Assembly: GCA_965284565.1 (NCBI GenBank)
Contig: OZ260100.1
Location: 2,976,001 to 3,040,000, forward strand
Source: BRH-c54 sp965284565
GTDB lineage: Bacteria; Bacteroidota; Bacteroidia; Flavobacteriales_E; Vicingaceae
DNA length: 64,000 nucleotides
Direction: 5' to 3'
Shown: positions 1-8,815 of the stretch, piece by piece
Layout: each line of letters begins with the position of its first letter
Numbering within the stretch: position 1 is the stretch's first letter
Position numbers and translations under genes: made by a program
Notes under the pieces: model-generated
Databases searched by the model: none
Told to the model about the DNA's origin: nothing
The model's input: only the letters and a program-made list of their open reading frames with translations

Positions 1-1
1 G

Positions 2-145
2 ATTGTTTTACGTTACTTTAGAGAATTATCTTACGATGAAATAGCCGAAGCTACAGAACTTCCTTTAGGAACAGTAAAAGCCCAGTTATTCAGAGCTAGA
101 GAAATGCTTTACAATTTACTGCTAAATAAGAAAGATAGGTTTTGA
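2..145 (+). CDS. ECF-type RNA polymerase sigma factor, C-terminal end (partial)
   Basis: The reading frame is open from the left edge and ends in TGA at 143-145, giving the last 47 residues of a protein. The sequence reads as sigma region 4.2: a helix-turn-helix around LSYDEIAEATELPLGTVKAQ followed by LFRARE, the segment that contacts the -35/-33 promoter element. This pattern is typical of extracytoplasmic-function (ECF) sigma-70 factors, and the LPLGTVKAQLFRARE string is common in Bacteroidota members. The N-terminal region 2 lies outside the window, so the subgroup and any anti-sigma partner cannot be told. It converges on the TPM gene 28 bp away. Confidence 0.85.
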   Translation: MVLRYFRELSYDEIAEATELPLGTVKAQLFRAREMLYNLLLNKKDRF

Positions 146-173
146 GGGAAGTTGATTAAAATTAAAACTTATT

Positions 174-920
174 TCACTCTATTCCAAGTAATTCAAGTCT
201 TTTATTGTTAAAATCGCTTAATCTAAAATATACAACAACATTACTTTTTGTAAGTATTTTAGAAATAAGTTCATTCATATATTTTGAATAAAACAAATCA
301 AAATCTTTACCCTCTATATTCAATTTTATTTTAAAATCATCCGAAAATTGAGAATCGGTATCGATTGCGTATTTATATTTTGTTTTTCCTGTTTTATTTG
401 AATATTGAATTTTAAAAATATTACCATTTTCTTCACTACTGAGATCTTTAAGTTTGTTTGGTATCCAATTAATGTTAGTTAATTTTTTAATTATCAAATC
501 TACTGCGTCATTTACACCGTTATAAAATTTTCCATTTTTAAAGTGCGGAACCATCATTTCGTTAATAATATGTTTAGTTACACTATCCGAAAGTACCCAC
601 TCAAGACCATTACCAACTAAAACTTGTACTTTTTTATCATTCTTAGATAATAGAATTATAATTCCATTATTAACTCCTTTAACTCCAGCAGGATATTTAT
701 TACTTAATTCCTTTCCATACTCTAAAGGGGTTTTACCTCCCAAATCCATTGTTGTATAAACTAATGTTTCGACAGTACTTTTATTTTTTAACCTTTGTAA
801 TTTATCAGTCAATTCTAACTTTTCAGAATCAGAAAAGAAAATTCCATTATCAATTATTAATTGACTTTTAACTTTTAATCCAAAAAGGATTAGAATTATC
901 AATATTGAAATATATCTCAT
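174..920 (-). CDS. TPM domain-containing secreted protein
   Basis: 248 residues starting with a signal peptide (MRYISILIILILFGLKVKSQ). Residues about 20-150 match the TPM fold (TPM_phosphatase family, also seen in photosystem II repair protein Psb32 and YgcG-type proteins): a predicted helix with SDSEKLELTDKLQ, then ETLVYTTMDLGGKTPLEYGKEL, a central strand NNGIIILLSK, and VQVLVGNGLEWVL, the usual VG.GLE motif. The C-terminal 95 residues are not recognised. Unlike many Bacteroidota TPM proteins no C-terminal membrane helix is seen, so a periplasmic or secreted location is inferred. Its substrate is unknown. It is transcribed toward the sigma factor gene and lies 55 bp downstream of uvrC on the same strand. 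Confidence 0.7.
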   Translation of the reverse strand: MRYISILIILILFGLKVKSQLIIDNGIFFSDSEKLELTDKLQRLKNKSTVETLVYTTMDLGGKTPLEYGKELSNKYPAGVKGVNNGIIILLSKNDKKVQVLVGNGLEWVLSDSVTKHIINEMMVPHFKNGKFYNGVNDAVDLIIKKLTNINWIPNKLKDLSSEENGNIFKIQYSNKTGKTKYKYAIDTDSQFSDDFKIKLNIEGKDFDLFYSKYMNELISKILTKSNVVVYFRLSDFNNKRLELLGIE

Positions 921-975
921 TATATTCTATTTCATTTAACACTCAATATCTAATTATGTTATACAAATATAACTA

Positions 976-2766
976 TTAATTCAGAGAACCCTCATTAAAA
1001 TAATCGTAAACTACTTTTGCTCTTTTTTTACTAACAACTTGCTCTAGTTCTTGTAAAGAAGCTTTTTTAATGTTAGCTACTGATTTGAATTTCCACAATA
1101 GTTGCTGGGCTGTTTTGTAACCAATACTTTCTATTTCAGATAATTCAGATTTAATAGCTGCTTTAGAGCGTTTGTTACGGTGGTGGGTAATGCCAAAACG
1201 GTGAGCTTCATCTCTTAAATACTGTATTAGTTTTAACGATTCTGAAGTTTTGTTTAAATACAAAGGAACAGAATCATTGGGAAAATAAATTTCTTCCAAT
1301 CGTTTGGCAATGCCTATGATGGTTATTTTACCTCTTAAACCCAATTGGTCTAAACTTTTTAATGCTGCTCCCAACTGACCTTTACCTCCATCTATAACAA
1401 TTAATTGGGGTAACGATTCCTTGTTTTCAATTAACCTTTTATACCTTCTATAAACCACTTCTGTCATAGAAGCAAAATCATCCGGACCTTCAACTGTTTT
1501 TATGTTGAAATGTCGGTAATCTTTTTTGCTTGGTTTGGCATCTTTAAAAACCACACAAGCTGCCACAGGATTTGTTCCTTGTATATTAGAATTATCAAAA
1601 CATTCGATATGTACAGGCTTTTCGTTCATCCTTAAGTCTTTTTGCAATTTTTCTAAAATTCTATCGGCATGTTTGGTAGGATTTACATTAGCTTGTTGTT
1701 TTTTACGTTCTAACCTGTAATATTTTGCATTGCGTTCAGAAAGTTCCAATAATTGTTTCTTATCGCCTCTTTGAGGAACTAAAAACTTCATGTTTTCATC
1801 TTGCAACTCCGGTTTAAAAGGTACAATGACTTCTTTAGATTCACTGTTAAATCTGCTTCTCAACTCAACTATACCTATTTGTAACAGTTCATCATCGGTT
1901 TCTTCTAATTTCTTTTTTAGTTCAATAGTATGCCCCTGAATAATAGCTCCATTAATCACTTTTAAATAATTTACATAAGCATATTTTTCATCGGAAATAA
2001 TAGAGAAAACATCTACATCATTAATCGTTGGACTAACTACAACAGATTTACTTTGATAATTTTCCAGCAACTGAATTTTTTCTTTTATCAACTGAGCTTT
2101 TTCAAAAGACAGTTCATCAGCATATTGCTTCATGAGTTGTTTTAAGTACTTAATTACACCATGTATGTTTCCTTTAATAATGGCTTTTATATTCTGAATA
2201 GCTTCTGTATAATCATCTTCTGTTTGATTACCCACACAAGGAGCTTTACAATTGCCTATGTGGTATTCTAAACACACCTTAAACTTATCGTTATCAATAT
2301 TTTCTTGCGATAAATTATAATTACATGTTCTTAATGGATATAACTTTCGTATCAACTCCAAAATGGTATTCATCATTCTTACAGAAGCGTAAGGTCCAAA
2401 ATACTCAGAACCATCTTTTACAATGTTTCTTGTAGAAAAAATTCGTGGAAATCGTTCGTTTTTAATACAAATCCATGGGTAAGTTTTATCATCCTTAAGC
2501 ATTACATTATACTTCGGTTGATATTTTTTAATGAGGTTATTTTCCAACAATAACGCCTCAATTTCAGTCTCTACAATTATGGTTTTGATATCTGTAATTT
2601 GTTTAACCAATACTGCAGTTTTACCATTTTCATGAATTTTATTGAAATAAGAACTAACTCTATTCTTTAAATTTTTGGCTTTACCAACATATATAATCTT
2701 TCCGTTTTTATCGAAAAACTGATAAACTCCCGGCTTTTTAGAAATTGTTGATATAAGCTGTTTCAT
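976..2766 (-). CDS. uvrC: Excinuclease ABC subunit C
   Basis: 596 residues, the normal length for UvrC, the nuclease that makes both incisions around DNA lesions held by UvrB in nucleotide excision repair. The N-terminal GIY-YIG domain starts at GVY 13-15 and YVG 26-28 followed by KAKNLKNRV (3' incision). A UVR motif that binds UvrB lies near residues 205-240 (ADELSFEKAQLIKEKI). The RNase H-like domain for the 5' incision includes IECFDNSN, VVFKDAKPSKKDYRHF and LIVIDGGKGQL. A C-terminal helix-hairpin-helix pair (IESIGYKTAQQLL) completes the protein. It is divergent from the T9SS protein gene at 2899. Confidence 0.98.
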   Translation of the reverse strand: MKQLISTISKKPGVYQFFDKNGKIIYVGKAKNLKNRVSSYFNKIHENGKTAVLVKQITDIKTIIVETEIEALLLENNLIKKYQPKYNVMLKDDKTYPWICIKNERFPRIFSTRNIVKDGSEYFGPYASVRMMNTILELIRKLYPLRTCNYNLSQENIDNDKFKVCLEYHIGNCKAPCVGNQTEDDYTEAIQNIKAIIKGNIHGVIKYLKQLMKQYADELSFEKAQLIKEKIQLLENYQSKSVVVSPTINDVDVFSIISDEKYAYVNYLKVINGAIIQGHTIELKKKLEETDDELLQIGIVELRSRFNSESKEVIVPFKPELQDENMKFLVPQRGDKKQLLELSERNAKYYRLERKKQQANVNPTKHADRILEKLQKDLRMNEKPVHIECFDNSNIQGTNPVAACVVFKDAKPSKKDYRHFNIKTVEGPDDFASMTEVVYRRYKRLIENKESLPQLIVIDGGKGQLGAALKSLDQLGLRGKITIIGIAKRLEEIYFPNDSVPLYLNKTSESLKLIQYLRDEAHRFGITHHRNKRSKAAIKSELSEIESIGYKTAQQLLWKFKSVANIKKASLQELEQVVSKKRAKVVYDYFNEGSLN

Positions 2767-2858
2767 ATAATAGAATTGTAAAATTAATAAAATAAAGCCC
2801 TTTATTTATGTTGTAAAACCGTGTAACTTTATATTACAGATTTCGTACTTTTATTGAT

Positions 2859-2880
2859 TAAGTATTTTCACCTATTTTTA
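2859..2880 (+). promoter_or_regulatory. Putative promoter with TAAGTATTT motif
   Basis: TAAGTATTT at 2859-2867 is followed after 5 bases by TATTTTTA at 2873-2880, close to the Bacteroidota -7 box TAnnTTTG. The ATG of the following gene is 19 bases further on. The same arrangement occurs upstream of the two downstream paralogs. Assignment as a promoter is inference. Confidence 0.4.
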
Positions 2881-2898
2881 TCCTTCAAAATAAAGTTT

Positions 2899-4689
2899 AT
2901 GAAAACCATATTAATTATAATAATACTGTTTTTTTCTTCAAATGCTTATTCACAAGGTGCCGGATATGCTTTAAATTTTGATGGTGTAAATGATAATGTT
3001 CAAGGACATGCTGCTGACTTAACAGCAATAACAAACAACTTTACTATTGAATTTTGGTTTAATGCTTCGGCTACTATAGCTTTAAGAGCTGAACAAAATG
3101 GTGTAAATCATATATCTGGAACAACCGGTAATGGTCAGCGATATGCTGTTTATCCGCAACATGGAGGAGGTGGTAATGGAGCTTGGGGCGATGCCGGAGC
3201 AGGCGTTTCTGTTGGTTCAAACGCTATTCAGGTTTATGAGCATAAAGCTTGGTACATGCCTTGTTTACTAAGTTATAGCGGCCCTCTTGTTCAAGCAGGA
3301 TGGAATCATGTTGCCATTGTTTATATTAACAAAAGACCTCGTCTTTATTTAAATGGTATTAATGTAAAAGATGGTTTAACTTCTAATCAAAACAATGTTT
3401 TTCCTTCCGGATTATTAGGCGGATCTCCTTATGGTTGGTATTCAGGCGATCTTGATGAATTTAGAGTTTGGAATACCTCACGAACACAAGGAGAAATTAG
3501 AACTAATATGTGTAGAAAATTAATTGGAAATGAAACTGGTCTAGTAAGATATTACCGATTAGATGATGGAATTGCAGGGATAACAATAGATGCTACAGGA
3601 AACGTAAATGGATCTTTAATTAATATGAACCCTGCTACTGACTGGATAGCTTCTGGTGCTGCTTTAGGCAACACTAGTTCTCATAGTTACAACACTGCTA
3701 CAGGATTACCTTTTGCTACATCCATCAGTCTTATTAACCCTGGTGGACAAGATGAATTAACAGTATCGGATATTACAGGAACACCATCAGGAATTCACAT
3801 ATATGGAGAAGATAATGCTCCAAACGTTACTTGTGGTGCTCTTGGTGTAGGTGCTAACGATAGATATTTCGGTGTTTTTATTGTAAATGGTACCACAGCA
3901 GTTGGAACACCAACTTATAATGCAACCTATAATTATACTAATAATCCATACGTTAATGCTATTAATGAACCTAACCTAGATTTTGCCAATAGAACAACAA
4001 ATGCTGTGATTACATGTAATGCATGGAATAATTTATCTGCTACCCTTAATATGATTACCGATATTCTTGTTCGAAACAACCTTTCTGGTAGAAATGAATT
4101 TATACTTACTTCAGAAACAACCCCTTTACCTATAGATTTGGTTTATTTTAATGCCATTCCAATTAACAATACTGTTAAATTAACATGGACTACCGCTTCA
4201 GAAATTAATAACAACTACTTTACTATAGAAAAAAGTACTGATGCTCAATATTGGGAAGAGGTTTTATTAGTGAATGGAGCAGGCAATAGTAATCAGATAA
4301 TTGAATATACGGAAACTGATTTTAACCCAATTGAAGGAATATCTTATTACCGCTTAAAACAAACTGATTTTGATGGGAGATTTGAATATTTTAATATCGT
4401 TCCTATAAAGTATAGTACTTCTGTTGATGAAGGTGAACTGAGTATTTTCCCTAACCCTGTTCGTCAAGGAGAAAATATTTCTATCAAACATTCTTTTAAC
4501 TCAACAGATCAAATTTTAGTTGTATTAAGAGATTTACAAGGAAAAGAATTCTATTCTAAAATCCATATTAATACCAATAAAAATGAACTAATTGGTTTTC
4601 CTATCGATTATGAAATTTCAAAAGGAATTTATTTTATTGTAGCTACTTCCGAAAATAAAATTCACAGCAAAAAATTGGTTATTGAGTAA
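2899..4689 (+). CDS. LamG-like domain protein with T9SS C-terminal sorting domain
   Basis: 596 residues from ATG 2899, chosen because it begins a clean signal peptide (MKTILIIIILFFSSNAYSQ); an in-frame TTG 45 bases upstream would add an unlikely leader. Residues about 22-220 resemble a concanavalin-A-like LamG jelly roll (GYALNFDGVNDNV, FTIEFWFNA, GWNHVAIVY, RLYLNGI, LDEFRVWNTSRTQGEI). A middle segment PLPIDLVYF...ASEINNNYFTIEKS...GAGNSN...YYRLKQTDFDGRFEY is the module commonly preceding T9SS signals. The final about 75 residues (IFPNPV to KKLVIE) are a type A sorting domain, so export across the outer membrane and surface attachment are expected. A role in adhesion or glycan binding is inference. 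First of three tandem relatives. Confidence 0.85.
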   Translation: MKTILIIIILFFSSNAYSQGAGYALNFDGVNDNVQGHAADLTAITNNFTIEFWFNASATIALRAEQNGVNHISGTTGNGQRYAVYPQHGGGGNGAWGDAGAGVSVGSNAIQVYEHKAWYMPCLLSYSGPLVQAGWNHVAIVYINKRPRLYLNGINVKDGLTSNQNNVFPSGLLGGSPYGWYSGDLDEFRVWNTSRTQGEIRTNMCRKLIGNETGLVRYYRLDDGIAGITIDATGNVNGSLINMNPATDWIASGAALGNTSSHSYNTATGLPFATSISLINPGGQDELTVSDITGTPSGIHIYGEDNAPNVTCGALGVGANDRYFGVFIVNGTTAVGTPTYNATYNYTNNPYVNAINEPNLDFANRTTNAVITCNAWNNLSATLNMITDILVRNNLSGRNEFILTSETTPLPIDLVYFNAIPINNTVKLTWTTASEINNNYFTIEKSTDAQYWEEVLLVNGAGNSNQIIEYTETDFNPIEGISYYRLKQTDFDGRFEYFNIVPIKYSTSVDEGELSIFPNPVRQGENISIKHSFNSTDQILVVLRDLQGKEFYSKIHINTNKNELIGFPIDYEISKGIYFIVATSENKIHSKKLVIE

Positions 4690-4697
4690 TCTTCAAA

Positions 4698-4717
4698 TTC
4701 CTATTTCAATATAGGAA
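4698..4717 (+). terminator. Possible terminator hairpin after first T9SS gene
   Basis: TTCCTAT at 4698-4704 pairs with ATAGGAA at 4711-4717 around a 6-base loop, followed by GAATTTT. It starts 8 bases after the stop codon. A copy with one broken pair (ATAAGAA) follows the next paralog at 5827-5846. The stem is short and the T-run weak. Confidence 0.4.
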
Positions 4718-4773
4718 GAATTTTAAACTAAACACTACATAAAACATATACTAAGTAATTTTATTTTATTTTT

Positions 4774-4795
4774 TAAGTATTTATACTTATTTTTG
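4774..4795 (+). promoter_or_regulatory. Putative promoter with TAAGTATTT motif
   Basis: TAAGTATTT at 4774-4782, 5 bases, then TATTTTTG at 4788-4795, an exact match to the -7 consensus TAnnTTTG. The ATG of the following gene is 22 bases downstream. The motif recurs with nearly the same spacing at 2859, 5876 and 6089. Confidence 0.5.
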
Positions 4796-4816
4796 GAGAC
4801 ATAACTAATAATTTAG

Positions 4817-5818
4817 ATGAAAATTATACGCCTAACTATATTACTTCTTTTTATTCAAATTCAAGTATTTGCTGCCTGCGTAAGTACAGGTTCTGGAGAT
4901 TGGGATGACCCAAATACATGGGTTTGTAATGGTGTTCCTGGAGTGCCTGGTTGTGGAGATACTATTACTATTGCTGCTGGACATACTGTTACTATTAGAA
5001 ATCAACAAAATTATTCTGAACCAGGTTGTAGTTCTCCCATGTTTATTGTTGTAGACGGTACTCTAGATTTTCCTGTAAATGGTCCTAAACTTCAACTTCC
5101 ATGTAATTCTGGCTTTATTATTAATAGTGGAGGTGCTTTATCAGCCTCAGCACCAGCTGGTGGTGGTAGTGCCAATTTTCTTGAAATTTGCGGTACTGTT
5201 TATTGGAGAAAAGCTGATGGAACAATTACTGGCCCTATAAACTATGGAGCTCCCCTCCCTATTGATTTAGTTTATTTTGATGCTTTAGCCATTGAAAATA
5301 CTGTTCAGTTAACATGGATTACCGTTTCAGAAATTAATAACGATTATTTTACTATTGAAAAAAGTGTTGATGCTAAAATATGGGAAACAGTACTAATAAT
5401 AAATGGAGCAGGAAATAGCAATCAAATAATTGAATATACAGAAACCGATTTTAATCCTATATCAGGGATATCTTACTACCGTTTAAAACAAACAGACTTT
5501 GATGGTAGGTTTGAATATTTTAATATTGTTCCTGTAAAATATAGTACTTCAATTGAAGAAGATGAAATAAGTATTTTCCCTAATCCGGCAAACCAAGGTG
5601 GAAATATTTCTGTGAATCATTCTTTTAATTCAACCGATGAAGTTTTAGTTGTATTAAGAGATTTGCAAGGCAAAGAATTTTACTCAAAAGTTCACATAAA
5701 CATCAACAAAAATGAATTAATAGGTATTCCGATTGACTATAAAATTCCAAAAGGAATTTATTTCATTGTAGCTACTTCCGAAAATAAAATTCACAGCAAA
5801 AAATTGATTATTAAGTAA
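4817..5818 (+). CDS. Small surface protein with G8-like repeat and T9SS sorting domain
   Basis: 333 residues with signal peptide MKIIRLTILLLFIQIQVFA. The N-terminal domain (about 20-150) shows the pattern SGDWDDPNTW..GVPGCGDTITIAAGHTVTI, typical of G8-like beta-helical modules of secreted Bacteroidota proteins. Several Cys residues (C21, C38, C46 and later) could form disulfides. From PLPIDLVYF onward it is nearly the same as the C-terminal half of the preceding gene, including the TASEINN-type module and the T9SS type A sorting domain (IFPNPA to KKLIIK). The similarity continues into the 3' flank, so this is a duplication in which only the N-terminal domain differs. Ligand unknown. Confidence 0.8.
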   Translation: MKIIRLTILLLFIQIQVFAACVSTGSGDWDDPNTWVCNGVPGVPGCGDTITIAAGHTVTIRNQQNYSEPGCSSPMFIVVDGTLDFPVNGPKLQLPCNSGFIINSGGALSASAPAGGGSANFLEICGTVYWRKADGTITGPINYGAPLPIDLVYFDALAIENTVQLTWITVSEINNDYFTIEKSVDAKIWETVLIINGAGNSNQIIEYTETDFNPISGISYYRLKQTDFDGRFEYFNIVPVKYSTSIEEDEISIFPNPANQGGNISVNHSFNSTDEVLVVLRDLQGKEFYSKVHININKNELIGIPIDYKIPKGIYFIVATSENKIHSKKLIIK

Positions 5819-6147
5819 TCTTTAAATTCCTATTTCAATATAAGAAGAATTTTGTGTCAAACACTTTATTTTAACTAAGTATTTCTACTTAATTTAACTC
5901 ATTTTCAAATCATTATATGATAAAAATTGACAGTTTAATAAGATAGTTTTAGTTAATTTTTAGTTAAATATTTTAAACTTTGGAGGTGTAAAAAAAATCA
6001 ATAATCTTACTTTCAACAGATTACTAAAAACCTATAATTGGGTTAATGTTTTTTTAACTCTTCATTGAAAATACCACTTAATTTCCACTAAGTATTTATT
6101 GTAATTTTGCCGTATTATTTACAACAAATTATACTTAACAAACTACC
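5819..6147 (+). other. Intergenic region with duplicated 3' flank and motif copies
   Basis: 329 bases without a credible gene. Its first 25-30 bases repeat, with few changes, the sequence after the first T9SS gene, including a decayed copy of the hairpin. A degenerate promoter-like pair (TAAGTATTT 5876-5884, then TAATTTAA 5890-5897) follows. The rest is AT-rich with no hairpin or reading frame I would defend, ending in the promoter-like motif for the next gene. Confidence 0.6.
6089..6109 (+). promoter_or_regulatory. Putative promoter with TAAGTATTT motif
   Basis: TAAGTATTT at 6089-6097, 4 bases, then TAATTTTG at 6102-6109, an exact TAnnTTTG match. The start codon lies 39 bases downstream. 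Same composite as at 2859 and 4774. Confidence 0.5.
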
Positions 6148-7107
6148 ATGCGCATTATTATATTCTCTCTACTAATTCTAAGTTCTTTAAATTCATTTTC
6201 AACAAAAATTACCAGTATTTCTTCTGGCGATTGGTCTCAAGGTTCTACTTGGGATTTAAATAGAGTTCCATCATGTGAAGATACCATTATGATTGATGTT
6301 GCACATAAAATAGACATTTCTTCCGACATTAATTTACAACATTGTAACAACAAAATTTCTATCCTAATTGAAGGAATTTTATACTTTTCTAAAAATGGTT
6401 CTAAACTTAGGTTGCCAGAAAATGCTTATGTAAATATCACTTCTACAGGTTTATTAGATTCTTACACGTACAATGGAGCAACAAATTTTATTCGTTTTGG
6501 AAATAATAGTGTATGGGAAAGCAAAGATGGGCCTCAAACTGGAGTTTCTTTTGGGACTGCTCCACTACCTATTAAACTAATTACTTTTAATGCTAAATCT
6601 ATTGGTAATTCAGTTGTTTTAAATTGGCAAACTGCTACTGAAATTAACAATGACTATTTTACTATTGAAAGAAGTGTTAACGCTGATAATTGGGAAGAAA
6701 TTTTATACGTAACTGGTGCCGGAAATAGTAACAAAACCGAAACATATACTTCTACTGATTTGAATCCTTTAAATGGTACTACTTATTACAGGTTAAAACA
6801 AACTGATTTTGACGGGAAATTTGAATATTTTAATGTTGTTGCTGTAAATTTAGAAAACGAATTGACCCATAATATTACTGTTTACCCAAATCCGGCTATA
6901 GAAAATACTAGCTTTTCTGTTGAACATAATATTAGCGAAAACAATTCTACTATCACAATAAGTGTAAAAAATATTGAAGGCAAAGAAATGACCTCTTTTG
7001 TTAGTGGAAAATCTAAAATTACTATTGAAGGATTACCAAAAGGGTTATACTTTGTAACAATAAGTACAGAAAGTACTCAGCAGACTGAAAAACTAATCAT
7101 TCAATAA
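6148..7107 (+). CDS. Small surface protein with G8-like repeat and T9SS sorting domain, third paralog
   Basis: 319 residues with the same plan as the gene before it: signal peptide (MRIIIFSLLILSSLNSFS), a G8-like N-terminal domain (ISSGDWSQGSTWDLNRVPSCEDTIMI), a PLPIKLITF...TATEINNDYFTIERS...GAGNSNKTE...YYRLKQTDFDGKFEY module, and a T9SS type A sorting domain (VYPNPAIENTSFSV to TEKLIIQ). It is more diverged than the other two are from each other and its 3' flank is unrelated, so this duplication looks older. It ends 3 bp from the convergent Smr gene, leaving no room for a separate terminator. Confidence 0.8.
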   Translation: MRIIIFSLLILSSLNSFSTKITSISSGDWSQGSTWDLNRVPSCEDTIMIDVAHKIDISSDINLQHCNNKISILIEGILYFSKNGSKLRLPENAYVNITSTGLLDSYTYNGATNFIRFGNNSVWESKDGPQTGVSFGTAPLPIKLITFNAKSIGNSVVLNWQTATEINNDYFTIERSVNADNWEEILYVTGAGNSNKTETYTSTDLNPLNGTTYYRLKQTDFDGKFEYFNVVAVNLENELTHNITVYPNPAIENTSFSVEHNISENNSTITISVKNIEGKEMTSFVSGKSKITIEGLPKGLYFVTISTESTQQTEKLIIQ

Positions 7108-7110
7108 TTT

Positions 7111-7671
7111 TTATCTCAAATATACTTCTGTTGCTCCAGTGCTGTATTCTCTGTAATCAGCATCAGAAAACTGAAGTTCGTAGGTATTACTCAACATATT
7201 TCTTAATTCTGTTTTCAATACTCCTGTTCCTTTACCATGAATAAATACAATGCGTGGAATATTTTCTGATTGAGCTGCTTCAACACATTTTTTGGCATGA
7301 TTAATTTGTGTGTATAGTTTTTGCCAATCTTCTAACCTTGTAGGAAACTCAACTAACTCTTCTAAATGCAAGTCAATTTCTAAGGTGTTTTCGTATTTGT
7401 ATTTGTTGAGCTTTTTATACTTGTATAATAGTTTAGATTTCGACTTAAATTTTTCTTTTCTTAAATCTGTCTGATTAATGTATTCAGTATTATCTACTGT
7501 ATAAACAATATCTTCATTGTCATCAATAACAATCACTTCATTTATAGAAACTCGCAAGGTAAACCCGTGATTATCCTCTATCTCTAATTCTTTTTCGGAA
7601 ATAATTTTAGTAATAATCCCCGTAGCATCATCATTTATAAATTTTACTTTATTTCCTATTTTGGCTTGCAT
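7111..7671 (-). CDS. Smr domain protein
   Basis: 186 residues. The C-terminal Smr domain (about 97-186), named for the MutS2 C-terminus, has the IDLHLEEL motif (99-106) and the HGKGTG loop (145-150) used by this family for nucleic acid binding or nicking. The first 50 residues form a small beta-rich domain (KIGNKVKFINDDATGIITKI) similar to the N-terminus of longer Bacteroidota Smr/DUF2027 proteins. It is a stand-alone Smr protein and not MutS2, since there is no ATPase. Proposed roles of such proteins are in RNA cleavage or ribosome rescue; the function here is not known. It starts 4 bp after the stop of ctaA on the same strand, suggesting co-transcription. Confidence 0.8.
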   Translation of the reverse strand: MQAKIGNKVKFINDDATGIITKIISEKELEIEDNHGFTLRVSINEVIVIDDNEDIVYTVDNTEYINQTDLRKEKFKSKSKLLYKYKKLNKYKYENTLEIDLHLEELVEFPTRLEDWQKLYTQINHAKKCVEAAQSENIPRIVFIHGKGTGVLKTELRNMLSNTYELQFSDADYREYSTGATEVYLR

Positions 7672-7675
7672 AATT

Positions 7676-8737
7676 CTATTTTCTAACCTTTATCTTCTCC
7701 TTAAAAAGAAACACACAAAAAACTGTTGCAGCTAATAAAAAGAAGGCTCCTACTTGGTGTACTACTCCTAACCAAAGTGGCACTTTATAAATCAATGTAA
7801 ACACTCCCAATAAAAACTGAATAAACACTATTAACAACAATAGTTTTAATCCGTTTTGCTGAGCGATATTAACTTGTTGTTTTGCTGCTTTTATCCATAA
7901 AAAGACAATAATACCAACTACAATTAAAGCTAAATATCTATGTATAAATTGAACTCCTGCCAATCCTTCAGTAAAATTTTTCCAGAATGGTTTTATAGCG
8001 AAAACAGCAACATTTATCCACTGATCGCCCATTTTTGGCCAAGTGTTCATAATAAATCCTGCATTTAAACCTGCTACAAAAGCCCCATAAATTATTTGTA
8101 TTATGAGTAAAATAAGTAAAGCGTTTAACCACTTTTTTATACCGGTAAATTTAGTCGAAAAATCTATTTTAGGCTCGAGCAATCCTAGTGCTACCCATAA
8201 AGTATAAGCAAAAGTAAGGAAAGCGGTAATTAAATGGGTTGCTAACCTAAAGTGACTAACATCCGGGTCTTTAACCAATCCACTTTTTACCATCCACCAA
8301 CCTATAAAACCTTGTAAGGCTCCCATTCCTAATAATATGGTGGTTTGAACAATTAATTTTTTAGATAATTTCTTTTTAATAATAAAATAGATGAAAGGAA
8401 TAATAAACACTACTCCTATCAGCCTTCCTAGCAGCCTGTGCAACCATTCCCAAAAAAAGATAGCTTTAAACTCTTCTAACGTAAAGTGATAATTTACAAT
8501 TTGATATTCGGGAAACAATTTATAGGCTTCAAATTTTTCATGCCATTGTTCTTCGTTTAGTGGCGGAATCGCATCCATCATCAAATGCCAATCTACCATA
8601 GATAATCCAGAGCCTGTTAACCTGGTAATACCACCAACAATTACCATTATAAAAACTAATAAACAACCTAAAAGTAACCAGTAAAATATGGGTTTATCTT
8701 TTTGCTGAAGCGTGAAATGATTACTGTAATTAAACAA
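7676..8737 (-). CDS. ctaA: Heme A synthase, COX15/CtaA family
   Basis: 353 residues with about eight hydrophobic segments. The COX15/CtaA family oxidises the C8 methyl of heme O to a formyl group, making heme A for cytochrome c oxidase in the inner membrane. Four conserved histidine contexts that bind the two hemes are visible: EWLHRLLGRLIG, HFRLATHLITAF, FIHRYLALIVVG and GVVHQVGAFF. The opening GGITRLTGSGLSMVDW is a family signature. No heme O synthase or oxidase subunit gene is adjacent. It precedes the Smr gene with 4 bp spacing. Confidence 0.95.
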   Translation of the reverse strand: MFNYSNHFTLQQKDKPIFYWLLLGCLLVFIMVIVGGITRLTGSGLSMVDWHLMMDAIPPLNEEQWHEKFEAYKLFPEYQIVNYHFTLEEFKAIFFWEWLHRLLGRLIGVVFIIPFIYFIIKKKLSKKLIVQTTILLGMGALQGFIGWWMVKSGLVKDPDVSHFRLATHLITAFLTFAYTLWVALGLLEPKIDFSTKFTGIKKWLNALLILLIIQIIYGAFVAGLNAGFIMNTWPKMGDQWINVAVFAIKPFWKNFTEGLAGVQFIHRYLALIVVGIIVFLWIKAAKQQVNIAQQNGLKLLLLIVFIQFLLGVFTLIYKVPLWLGVVHQVGAFFLLAATVFCVFLFKEKIKVRK

Positions 8738-8815
8738 TTTGACCTATTTTAATAATCGTAAATAATAATGGTCAAAATTAGTTCTTTTAAGAAAAATTAA
8801 AGCGAAAAATAGGAT

